Shown here piece by piece: positions 1 to 9,956 of a stretch of 64,000 bases of DNA (the stretch's first letter is position 1; the number at the start of each line of letters is the position of its first letter). The notes beneath the pieces are model-generated. The model saw nothing but the letters and a program-made list of their open reading frames with translations, was not told the DNA's origin and did no database searches. The stretch spans positions 1,550,001-1,614,000 of the forward strand of contig QYRS01000006.1 in the NCBI GenBank assembly GCA_006503535.1. Direction: 5' to 3'. Source of the stretch: Arthrinium phaeospermum (Eukaryota > Ascomycota > Sordariomycetes > Amphisphaeriales > Apiosporaceae). The position numbers were made by a program, and so were the translations under genes.

Positions 1-993
1 TCCGCCGACAGTGTCGAATGTGTAAAGTGATATCAATACCGATTCGGTGGCCGTTAACAGGTAAGGATGGGAGTATGCAATTCCGACCAGCTCGCCGTTG
101 GTGGATTTCTCATGTCGGTACTTTCGTATTAATTCGTTCTTGCTGATATCCAGCCTCCAGACGCCGAAGCTACCGTCGTCAAACCCCACGGCCACATTCA
201 AAACTCTAGAATGCAGTTCCTGATCGTCAATAGCCAGGCAGCTCGGTGACACCGGGCTCGACGACTCGGGCTCGAGCAAGGTGATCTGCGCGACCAGCTC
301 CTTTGTCCTCAAATCCCAGGCGCGCAAACCCGACGCAAGATCGGCTGTGACGGCCACGCCCTCAGATATCTTTACGAGCATCGGTCGCGCCGATGGCGCA
401 ATCTCTCTTCCTTCTTCTTCCTCTGTTATTGTGTTGGCAGCCGTCTTGTGGCCGCCGACATGTAGCTCCTCGACCGCGGCTTTCCCCTTCGACCAATTAT
501 GTCGTAGCTTGTACTGCCCCTTCCAATCCCGGGACGACGAAGGGCGATCGACGACGCCGCCATCTCCACCGCCGTTCTTGTCGTTATTATTGCTGCGCAT
601 GTCGACCCAGCCGCCCCTCCTCCCGTCGGCCCATATGGCGCGACGCGACGAGTAGTGCAGCTTGCCCTCGCGAGCGGAGCCATTGCGAAAGCCCGGGATG
701 CGCAGGGCCCGCGGCAGCACGAAGCGGCTATAGTACAGCCGCTTCCATAGCTGGGAGTCCTCGGCGAGGCGGTGGAACCGGCGCGAGACGGGCGCGACGT
801 TGAGGAGGGACGAAAGGGGCAGGCATGTGAGGATGCGCACGAGGAGCTCGTCGGAGAGCGGCGAGAGGTGATCGCGACGGCGGCGGGGAGCGGTTGCGAG
901 CCGAGGTCGCTTGGGGTTCGGGGTCGTGGGAACGTCGTTTTCGTTGTCGCTCGCTTCTGCGACTGGGAATAGCTTTCGCTTTTGAGGAGGCAT
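1..993 (-). CDS. F-box / WD40-like protein (partial, C-terminus beyond window)
   Basis: An uninterrupted reading frame runs from an ATG at 991-993 down to base 1 (331 codons) and leaves the window without a stop. After a basic N-terminus (residues 1-43, KRPR- and RRRR-type stretches that could be a nuclear signal) there is a clear F-box at about residues 44-92 (LSDELLVRIL..LPLSSLLNVAPVSRRFHRLAEDSQLWK). From about residue 200 the chain has beta-propeller-like repeats (GLRAWDLRTKEL, GVWRLDISKNEL). F-box/WD40 proteins are substrate receptors of SCF ubiquitin ligases: the F-box binds Skp1 and the propeller binds the target; the substrate is not evident here. It is transcribed divergently from the kinase gene at 2.1 kb. 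A Gly/Asn/Asp-rich insertion (about residues 135-155) looks disordered. Confidence 0.85.
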   Translation of the reverse strand, partial: MPPQKRKLFPVAEASDNENDVPTTPNPKRPRLATAPRRRRDHLSPLSDELLVRILTCLPLSSLLNVAPVSRRFHRLAEDSQLWKRLYYSRFVLPRALRIPGFRNGSAREGKLHYSSRRAIWADGRRGGWVDMRSNNNDKNGGGDGGVVDRPSSSRDWKGQYKLRHNWSKGKAAVEELHVGGHKTAANTITEEEEGREIAPSARPMLVKISEGVAVTADLASGLRAWDLRTKELVAQITLLEPESSSPVSPSCLAIDDQELHSRVLNVAVGFDDGSFGVWRLDISKNELIRKYRHEKSTNGELVGIAYSHPYLLTATESVLISLYTFDTVGG

Positions 994-2132
994 GCTCACC
1001 AAGTGAAAAGAGATCACCTCCGGTTGGTAGAAAGAAGTCGCAAGAACCACATGCACAAAGCACCAAGTTACAAAGGGTTCTCGAGATAGGTATCGAGTTG
1101 TCGCCCACTATGCGCTGCAGCTGCACCCGGACACCCAGACTTTAGTGGCTTTTAGTGGGCGTTGGCATGGTGGCGGTGATTGGGAACGCTCGGGGTTTGC
1201 GGAGATACAGACCGCGACCGAGATTCAACCGCGTCAACAACCGTCAATCAATTCACATTTGCTGTTGCTTCCTCTGCCTTCCATGTTCCCCAGCAGCATC
1301 CCACAACAGCCCCGGATGCTTGCTTCCCGTTCACCCTGGCTACGATCAAGATAGAATAGGCTCCATATCAATCGGTCAAAGATGGTAGCGTGGATGTCTT
1401 CTGGATGTCCTACTACACCGACTTGCGTTGTGCCTGTCGATCCTTTTACTAAGTAAGTATCGGGCGTTGCTATCCACTTTCCGAAATATGACCTCAGTCT
1501 TGAAGCCCGACCAACGGGTCGTCCCATGTCTTGCCCGCCTTTTCACAGCCTCAGTCGTCCAGTGTTTGTGTAAATTCTTTTGTTTAGCATCAGGTACAGT
1601 CAGTGGCTCCATCTTAACGGCGGCGCTTGCTATGGAGTGCACAACAGCATCTTGGTCTGGACCTCTAAGGAGACACTGTTCGACTGCAGCTATATCAGGT
1701 GGGGGGATGGAGGGTACAGATAGCACCATGGGCCATCTTGGGTCGTGAGATTGAATGAAAAGGGATGAACCACTCACCACTGACGGTCCAGACCGGCTTT
1801 GTCGAATGTCGGGATTTGCGAACCGCCAATGGACCGTCCATGGTAGGGGCCAATTGATTGGGAACAGTGGCTTCGCTTATGCAGTGTTCACCCAAACTCC
1901 CCTGCTCACGGATGCAGCCCGTTCACCCGACTCCCCGTCAGCGTGGTTGTCCAACAGCGACGGCTGTACAAAAACGTTCCTGGCATCTCGATCACGCCCA
2001 GCATTTCTCCCGTGATATGCACGAGGGGGTGAAATCTGCTTAAGGCTAAATGGTCATCCCGGTAATAACGCTCGATGGGATTCTTAACCACCTAACTAAC
2101 CGAATTGACGAACACCACCCTTGCTCGTCAGG
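994..2132. other. Intergenic region between two divergent genes
   Basis: About 1.1 kb between the F-box gene (-) and the kinase gene (+). I see only short unconvincing reading frames, so this is read as a shared upstream region holding both promoters and 5' UTRs. The only structured element I can support is a probable 5'-UTR intron of the kinase gene near its right end. Confidence 0.6.
2062..2131 (+). other. Probable 5'-UTR intron of the kinase gene
   Basis: A 70-nt segment begins GTAATA, has a CTAAC branch-point-like motif at about 2092 and ends in TCGTCAG directly before the first ATG of the kinase frame (2133). Joining its flanks does not extend the coding frame upstream because a stop follows, so it would be a leader intron. 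Confidence 0.45.
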
Positions 2133-4739
2133 ATGAGGTATGATAAATCCCCTGGCGCCCGGGATCCCCACCTCTCCATCCCGATGGGAAATATTGCATA
2201 TCATGAGTTCCTCGCAGAAACCCGTGTCACGGCCACCACCCCAACACTGGATCCATGCCAAATCGCCGACATGGAGACCCGAAAGGCCATGATGGACGAC
2301 GCCCAGGAGATGCAGAAGGCGACCGACCAAGCCTGCCGGGAGGCAGGGCGTGGTGCACCCCCTTACCAGCTTTCCGAGCTCATCGGCAAGGGCAGCTACG
2401 GCCGCGTATACAAGGCGACGGACCGGAAGACAGGCGGCGTCGTGGCCATCAAGATGGTCGACATCGAGGAAGGGGACGGCTATGCACCGGGCACCACCGA
2501 CACCTATGGCGACATCCAGCAGGAGATCAAGACCCTCAAGCTGTTGCGCGACGTCGGCGCTGCCAACGTCAACCTCGTCGTCGACGCTTTCATGGTCGAG
2601 CAGTCTATGTGGATTATTACCGACTACTGCGCCGGCGGCAGCGTCGCGACCCTGATGAAGCCATTCACGGCGGCGTCGATCAAGGGACTCAAGGGCCCGC
2701 GTCTCGATGAGAAGTGGATCATTCCGATCCTTCGGGAGGTCGCTGAGGCTATCCGCTGGATCCACACCCACGGCGTCATTCATCGCGATATCAAGTGCGC
2801 CAATATCTTCGTCACACAAGAGGGCGGCGTCCAGCTGGGTGACTTCGGCGTCGCTGCCATGGTCCAGACCAAGTTCGATAAGCGACGTACCGTCATCGGG
2901 ACGCTGCACTGGATGGCGCCCGAGCTCTTCGATTCGGTTGTTTCATACGGTCCTGCTGTCGACATATGGGCGTTCGGGGCGGTGGCCTACGAGATGGCCT
3001 CGGGCCTACCGCCCAATGCCATGGAGTCGCACAAGGCGAGAGTCGAACCCGCTCAGTTTGGCGAGTTCCTTAACGGACACATCCCGCGGCTCGAAGGGCC
3101 TGAGTATTCCGATGGGCTGAAAGATCTTGTGGCATTTTGTTTGGAGAAGTGCCCCGATCGACGTCCCACAATCGAACGTGTCGTAGACCACTCATACATC
3201 CGGGACACCTCATCGGCGTACCCAGCCGGTTCGCTTTCTCAGCTTGTGCGGAACTACCGAATGTGGGAGCAGCAGGGTGGCGTCAGGCAATCCTTGCTCA
3301 ATCCCAACATGGGGGCTCAGATAGCGGCCATCCGCACTTCTGCCGAGACAGAGCTAGACGAATGGAACTTCAGCACGACCCTGGAGTTTGACCAACAAGT
3401 CGAGAACAGCAATCCGCCGGAACCAGACCCCCAGCAGAACATGATGCCGCCGCCCTTGCAACCGAAGGCCCGCCGCCGTCCCCCTCCCCATGTCCTTGCC
3501 CGACTCAAGGCCCCCTTAGAGAAGGTCTTTGACCCCAACACCAGAACCGACTACACCGAGAACTCGAGGACGTATTATGCCCCTGGTGGTAATGGCTATG
3601 GCGATGATGGCATGCAGTTCTCGTCGGCACCCGACCTTCCACTCCGAGACGACTCCAGCGAAGCTGCAATACGAGAATCGCTGATCGACCTCGACGCCTC
3701 TCTCGGAGGCGACTTCGATACTCCAACATCCTCCATGGACGACATGACCACTCTCCGACCTTCCAGGGGCCCTGTTCCTCTCCCGCATGCGGCCGCTCCC
3801 CATGACCCTTCGAACGGGGCTACCCCCAACCGGGGAGGACCAAGGAGGGGCCCGACACCATCGAATGGCATGTCCTTCGGCAACTTTGGGCGGTCACCAA
3901 ACCAGCCCGGCAAGGAAGGAATGCCGAAGCCGGTCAGAAGCAATACCACCTCAATCTTCGCTCAGCAACACAAGATGGACTGGCGATGGCCCACCAAACT
4001 CCCACCATTGCCCCGCAGCAGCAGTGCAGGGGGTACCCCACGCCGCTTCACCAGAAACAACGACTCGCTGAACGGCGGTAGTCAAAACAACAACAACATC
4101 GTGGTACCGTCCCCCGGCGACCGCGGTTCCCTACAGACCTTGATCGACCTGGACGAGGGCATGTTCGGTATTACGGATGACAACGATTCCAAACACATCT
4201 CGCCCGAGTACCCCAGCACTCCGCCGAGGACCGCCAACGGTGCCGTTCCCCCTTGGGCCATATCCACATCCGCCCTGGTTTCTAACGAAGATTGGCTGCT
4301 GTCGATGAGCCCCCTGGACAGCATAAATCGTCACAGTCGCAGCAACAACAGCAGTAATGGCAGCAATGGCAGTAACCAATACAAACCGCCAGCGGCTTTC
4401 ATGGACACACCCCCGCGCACGAGGAATCCCCTCCTCACGGCCAACTTCCTCCTGTCTCCGCCCGATGAAGATGACGAGGATGACGTTTACGGTGGCGGTG
4501 TTGCTGCCGACGACGATAGCAACGACGACGATGGGGACGGCGGCAGCTCACGCTCGTTCTGGGGCCGACCGCCCGAGCCGCCCTCGGTGCGGGTCATGGA
4601 GGGCCGCGCGAGCCAGCGGGTCGTGGCGGACGAGATGAAGAGGCTGCTCGGGAGCTTGTCGGGTCACCTCAGCGACGTGGGGAACCAGGTCAAGCAGCTG
4701 GAACCCCGACGGGCTGAGGGGGCGAGGCCGGAGTCATGA
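2133..4739 (+). CDS. STE20/GCK-type serine/threonine protein kinase
   Basis: Single-exon frame of up to 868 residues. The kinase domain starts about 30 residues after a second in-frame ATG at 2271, which has a good context (GCCGACATGG) and may be the real start. Visible motifs are the Gly loop IGKGSYGRVYK, VAIK, HRDIKCANIF with catalytic Asp, DFGVAAM, and GTLHWMAPELF. The activation segment and APE region are typical of the germinal-centre (GCK/STE20) group, which acts upstream of NDR/MAPK modules in septation and polarity. After the kinase domain comes a disordered tail of roughly 500 residues rich in Pro, Ser and Asn with a run of acidic residues (DEDDEDDVYGG) and a short helical C-terminus. 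All catalytic residues are present, so an active kinase is expected. Its exact ortholog among fungal GC kinases is not certain. Confidence 0.9.
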   Translation: MRYDKSPGARDPHLSIPMGNIAYHEFLAETRVTATTPTLDPCQIADMETRKAMMDDAQEMQKATDQACREAGRGAPPYQLSELIGKGSYGRVYKATDRKTGGVVAIKMVDIEEGDGYAPGTTDTYGDIQQEIKTLKLLRDVGAANVNLVVDAFMVEQSMWIITDYCAGGSVATLMKPFTAASIKGLKGPRLDEKWIIPILREVAEAIRWIHTHGVIHRDIKCANIFVTQEGGVQLGDFGVAAMVQTKFDKRRTVIGTLHWMAPELFDSVVSYGPAVDIWAFGAVAYEMASGLPPNAMESHKARVEPAQFGEFLNGHIPRLEGPEYSDGLKDLVAFCLEKCPDRRPTIERVVDHSYIRDTSSAYPAGSLSQLVRNYRMWEQQGGVRQSLLNPNMGAQIAAIRTSAETELDEWNFSTTLEFDQQVENSNPPEPDPQQNMMPPPLQPKARRRPPPHVLARLKAPLEKVFDPNTRTDYTENSRTYYAPGGNGYGDDGMQFSSAPDLPLRDDSSEAAIRESLIDLDASLGGDFDTPTSSMDDMTTLRPSRGPVPLPHAAAPHDPSNGATPNRGGPRRGPTPSNGMSFGNFGRSPNQPGKEGMPKPVRSNTTSIFAQQHKMDWRWPTKLPPLPRSSSAGGTPRRFTRNNDSLNGGSQNNNNIVVPSPGDRGSLQTLIDLDEGMFGITDDNDSKHISPEYPSTPPRTANGAVPPWAISTSALVSNEDWLLSMSPLDSINRHSRSNNSSNGSNGSNQYKPPAAFMDTPPRTRNPLLTANFLLSPPDEDDEDDVYGGGVAADDDSNDDDGDGGSSRSFWGRPPEPPSVRVMEGRASQRVVADEMKRLLGSLSGHLSDVGNQVKQLEPRRAEGARPES

Positions 4740-5925
4740 CGATTGCGACTGCTCGGATCCGGGCAAACAGTCATGTAAAAAAAAAACATTACAAAAAGAA
4801 TGGGTCTAGGGGCACAGATTTCATGGAGTTCATGGGACAGGCTAGATGTAATAATAAGGAAGGGGGAGGGTTGGTTTTCGGGGTTGGTTCCAGGATGGTT
4901 GGTATTACACATGTAAGCTTTGGGGACACGATGAATACAAGACTGATGAGCTTTCTTTCGGGAAAGGGACGGAGAATAAAGAGGAGACGTATTGTCGAAA
5001 AGGATATCAAACCCACGGGGGAGGCTTGGTTAGCCCCTGGCTGTGTACTTTACATAGGGCGAATTCGTTGAAGTCATGGAACGAAGGTGGATTGCTTGTT
5101 TCTTCAAATACTTGGTAACTGCGTACGCTGATTTTGAATCTTGTGTTTATCTTTCTAGCTATCGTGAATGGCTCTTGATGGTCTGCCTATATGTAATCGC
5201 AATTCACCGCTGTTGAGACTGCCGAGCACACGACCTGTATGACTATGTCCCGATAGTTGCAGTCTCTTGTATTCATACCTTACGACTTGCTTCCCTATTC
5301 GGCATAGACATATATCTACCTGGGTGATCCATAATTGCTCTGGAAGCCATGTACAGCTGACAAATGTCTGCCGGGTCCAAATATCCCCGGTGGGTGTGAT
5401 CAGAGTTTCAGTGGGCCGAAGCTCCTGTGGGACGATTGTCTAAAGTCGGGGAGCCGTATTAGTGTCAGAATGGATCTCGGGAAAATAATCACCCCTGGCT
5501 ACTTGCATACTTACTTGTTGTTGCTGATTTGAAAGCGCATCTGCATGTTGTTTCCACCATACTCCTCAAATCAGGGGTCATGATGCGTCAGATGCAGGAT
5601 GAGCCCATATGCCTGTGGAGTACCGACACTGACGATAATTAGGACATTGGCATGCTTCCAAATCGACCTGGACCTTTCATGGCCTTGTATCCTGCATCGC
5701 TAACTGGCTCGGGCTGATCTGCTTAGCAAGCTCAAGCAGTTGAGCTCAGTAGGGGTATGTGGCCTCCAAGGCACTGTATATATATATTATCCAAGTCCTT
5801 GTAGCTTCGTTCGTACTCACCCTCAACAGAATTCATACAAAGCAACATCCGGAATATATGGTCGATCATATCCTGCAGATTTCAATATCATACGTATTCT
5901 CAGCAAACTTACAACTTCTATTGCG
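4740..5925. other. Intergenic region
   Basis: About 1.2 kb between the kinase stop and the SDR start. It contains the kinase 3' flank (A-run at about 4778) and a TA-rich stretch (about 5776-5790) in the likely SDR promoter. No gene seen. Confidence 0.6.
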
Positions 5926-6821
5926 ATGTCGAGACAAGGCCAGCTCAGCGGCAGGACTGCAAGTAAGTCGCGCTTTCGTTCACCTTCCCTACATCTGGTT
6001 GGAACCAGTGCTAAAGCGCTACGTCCCTAGTCGTGACTGGGTCCTCTAGATCCAACGGCATTGGCGCTGCTATAGCCGTGGCCCTCGCCGAACAAGGCGC
6101 CAACGTATGTGACTACGGAGAAAGGTCCAGACCTTGTTGGCATGGCCATATACTAACACAAGTCTTACATCAGATCGTCGTACACTATGTCAACTCCGAG
6201 CAAGGGGCGAAGGAAGTGGTCAAGACTTTGCAGGGCATGGGTGTCAAAGCAGTGGCTATCCAAGCCGACGCCGCCAGCGCGGACTTTGGCACCAAGCTGG
6301 TCCAGGGCACGCTGGACGCTCTCCAGGTTTCCACCATCGACATCCTCGTCAACAACGCCGGCATCTCGCGCATCCACGAGGGCATCGCCGACGTCCCCCT
6401 CGGCGCCTGGGACGAGATCTTCCACATCAACGTCCGCGCCCCCTTCCTGCTGATCCAGGCGGCTCTGCCGTACATGCAGGCCGGCGGGCGCATCGTCAAC
6501 ATTGGCAGCATCATCGGCAAGATGGGCCACCGGGTCTTCGCCGTCTACGGCGCGTCCAAGGGGGCGCTGTCGTCCATGTCGGTCTCGATGGCGGAGGAGC
6601 TGGGGGCCCGCGGGATTACGATCAACGTGGTGGCGCCCGGGCCGATCGACACGGACATGAAGGAGGCTGGCGTCAACGAGAAGCTGTTCCGCAACATGCA
6701 CATCAAGCGGGAGGGAACGCCGCGGGAGGTGGCGGGCGCGGTGGCGTGGCTGGCGGGGCCGGATGCTGGGTTTGTCACGGGGCAGTTGATTCCTGTCGAT
6801 GGTGGCAGTGGTTGGCCTTGA
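5926..6821 (+). CDS. Short-chain dehydrogenase/reductase (classical SDR)
   Basis: Three exons: 5926-5962, 6031-6104 and 6174-6821, giving 252 residues. Both introns (68 and 69 nt) have GTAAG/GTATG donors and AG acceptors, the second with a TACTAAC branch point. The N-terminus carries the Rossmann cofactor motif VTGSSRSNGIG, followed by NNAG, the catalytic Ser in VNIGSIIG, and the YGASK active site (YxxxK). The C-terminal VTGQLIPVDGG is the usual end of 3-oxoacyl-reductase-like SDRs. It should catalyse NAD(P)(H)-dependent oxidation or reduction of a small carbonyl or alcohol; VVHYVNS after beta-2 suggests NADP(H). The substrate cannot be told, and it is not part of an obvious pathway cluster. 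Length is normal for the family. Confidence 0.9.
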
Positions 6822-9800
6822 GGGGATTGTTCAGGATGATAGACCGCAAAAACAGCCGCCAGTCATTGCACTGTCAATCGTTGGGTGTATTCTGTTTCGT
6901 CCAATCTATTACACATTTTGCTTAGTGTGACTTTGAAGCGGCCCAACGAGCTATGACGACGGCTCCTTTCGTGCCACCGACCATTCCAAGTTGGTTTGAC
7001 CTGGTCCAGCTCCTTCGATGTCGTCCAAGTCTAGAGCCAATGCAGCTGTCATGCGTCATCTTTCATAAAGTCCGGCATGCAGGAACCTCTGACGCAGGAC
7101 CGTGCCGCATACATACATGCGTAGGAATCAGGACGCTGCAGGTGGCCCCTCCAGGCCCAGGACTACGCCTCTTACATCAATCCAGGAACTGTTAGGGCAA
7201 AGTTGCACCGCCGACAAGAGCTGAAAGCTAGAACCGGGTCATTCCTGAGCCACGGTCCACCCCATTCTATTCTATGGACGGGGTATTGAGCACTGACTTC
7301 ATTTACGTAGGTAGTTACCAGGACCAGCATGCGATGCCACGTGTGGTTTGGTCTTTAAGCGCAACGGCTTTCTTCAGACGAACTGACGAACAGACGATTG
7401 ACGAGCAGACGAATAAGCTTCCGCCAGAGTTGCGCCTAAAAAATTAGGCCAGACGAAATGCGGAGCTAGCCAGCCCTGGAGTCTAGAGCGGGTCGGGGCC
7501 AGGCACCGCGGGCGCACTACCTTCTGACTGCCTCTGTGATGGAACATGGATGCGTGCATGGGAGGGAGGAGTTGAGTAGCACCGGTTCCGCAAGAGCTCA
7601 TTCCCCTATCAGGCCAAAATGACGAGGGGCATGATATCATCCAGAATCCTTCGCATCTTTTGCGACCCGATTTGCTCAATCTGGCCATCCAGCTCCGACA
7701 GGATCGGTTATGTAGCGGGTAGTTACATGTTACATATTGCAGCAGCGCAAGTGTGGCCGAGTGGCCGACCCCGACCGACCCCCAACGCCCAGCTTGCCAG
7801 CTCCAGCTCTGTCCAGGCTAGCCAGGATAAATGGCGCCTAGGACTTTTCGCTGCCCCTCCTTTGTGCTCCCCTGCCAAGCCCAGAGAAGCCCGATGAGGA
7901 AGATCCGCCGCGGGGGGAATTGATCAAAGTGCCTCGAGTGCAAGCCGGGCCCCAGTGAAACCGAGCGGGCGCGCTTGTAACCCAACCCAACCCATGCACC
8001 GTGGCAGCCATGAGCTTTCTGCCATGGATCTCGCTCCTTCCACTACTAAACGAGCGTTGCCAAAGGATGCGTTCCCGTCCTGTATGTCGTCTGCTTTGGG
8101 GAAAGATGTGCAGGACTGCCATATGGCAGAAAGTCCCGTCGGCGTGGTGTAACACGTGGATAGCAAGCAGTCCCTTCAGGCGGGAGGATTCTGGCCCTAG
8201 AAGGAAAAAAAAAAACGCTGGGCAAGACAGGCGGCACCAAAAGGTTTACCGACGACGGGTTCGTGTCTCACCAAACGTCATTTGCTGCTAATTGTAAGCT
8301 CTCGTATTATGTACGCGCAGCGCTGCGCACGCATACATCGCTCGCCCACAGACACACAGCCAGCACCGAAACTGCGCCCACACCAAAAACGAAAAAGCTG
8401 CGCCCGCGCAGGCCGCCCCCTCAGCCCTAGAATACTACGCCGTATCTGCTTGATGTAATAATTACTACGATTTTTTCGGGGGTTTTCCAAAGGCCGCACG
8501 GGAGAGGCGTCGCGATCTGGAGACTAGACGCCGCCGCCTGTCTTTAGAGCGAAAAGAAGGATACGGTACAAGCCTTGTGCGGGGGTCGCGGCGTTTTGTT
8601 TCTGCAGGGACATGGACTCGAACAATTACTTAGTCAAAACGCCCTTGTTTTTTACCTGCATTCCTGTCGGATAATGGACACCACCGACAGGTAAGATGGA
8701 ATCTTTAGTATGACGACCATCCGACTTCAGGGTCCAGGTGGCGTTCGGTTCCATGTGGGAAATTGACATTTCTCATACCGCATGAGGAAGCTCGTTTTGA
8801 GATTCTACTGTCAGCAACGAATGCGCGAATGCGATTCGCCTCATGCGATTGGAACAGGGCGTGCCAGTCGTCGCCATCATTTCCCGTTCATCATGAACTG
8901 GGACCTGATCATCTAATTGGCTTGATGTCCAACCCCGAGTATATGCTACTCCTCGGTCATGATACTAACTGTGCGGGACCGATCGGGGGGTTCGAGAAGA
9001 CTCTCCCTCTCTCCCACACTCCATCGCAGCATTTACTATCATGCCGACGGACGAACAAGATAAGCGGGCATCTCACTTCTGCTCTCGGGGTCATCCTAGG
9101 CGCCCATCCGATTTGTGGATATTGGAGTCGGCAGCACCCGACCATTTGTCCTCGAGCACTGACCTGGCTCTGAACCAACACCAGCCGCAAAGCAGAGAAC
9201 AACCTACACGGTCCGCCTCGTGATGTCGTGAAAGCTATATAGTTAAATATATCTTTCGGGTCCAGTACCCCCGGTTTTGTTGGCTTTAAGGCCGCGCCTG
9301 CGCATCTGCATGCCCATCATGCCCACCCGCTCCGTACCTCTGGCCTGGGCATTATTTTTAGCAGTATGACTGGACCAGAGGTCGCACCACCCCTACAACT
9401 TCTTCGGGCTACGATCCGCGACCAGCGACTGCGCAGGCACTGCAGACCTGCAGACCACTGCAGAAGCGGCACAGCAACTCCTAGCACCCAGCACCTTGCA
9501 CCTTGCACCCCTTCGCGCAGCCCAGAAGCAGCCCTCGCGCAGGCAGTCAGTCAGTCAGTCCCCTTCAAGTGGTTGCCACCTGCATGCCCTGCATACTGTA
9601 TTGATCCCTCAAACGTCAGCAGCTCCGTTTCCGTGCACTCCTGGCACCCGTTGGCACCTCTTCTGCCCCATTTCTCATTTACTGGTCCGACTGCCTGCAC
9701 TTTCTTCTCCTCTTCCCCCCCTTGTCATCCTTCAACCTGCCACCCTGCCACTCTGACAAACCCGGAGCGATTACTACTACCAGCTGCTACCTACTCCTTA

Positions 9801-9956
9801 CGTGGACTTAACGGACCATCCTTCAACAACCAGGCATACACAGACAAACAGAGAATTGGATGCATCGCGAGAGTTGCCGCTGCTCTTATCTCACAGGCCG
9901 TTCTCCCATGAATGCCTTTTCGCAACCTAATATCAATTCCCTTTACCTTTTAAGCC
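6822..9956. other. Long intergenic region (3.1 kb)
   Basis: No coding frame here looks real. It contains a short imperfect tandem repeat (7376-7415), an inverted repeat gcgttttg...caaaacgc (about 8590-8642), a TATA-like stretch near 9237-9252, a (CAGT)n tract at about 9544-9560 and a strongly pyrimidine-rich leader (about 9640-9770) ahead of the G-alpha-like gene. Confidence 0.5.
7376..7415. repeat. Imperfect short tandem repeat (agacga-type)
   Basis: Five diverged copies of a 7-9-bp unit of the form agacgaa/gacgaac follow each other. Function unknown. Confidence 0.5.

Noticed and set aside
1376..1780. 134-codon minus-strand frame between the F-box and kinase genes
   Set aside because: No domain, no splice context, low-complexity mixture; lies in the expected shared promoter.
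9366..9911. 181-codon plus-strand frame before the G-alpha-like gene
   Set aside because: Its composition is simply that of a pyrimidine-rich leader/promoter (Pro, Ser, Cys, His); no conserved features.
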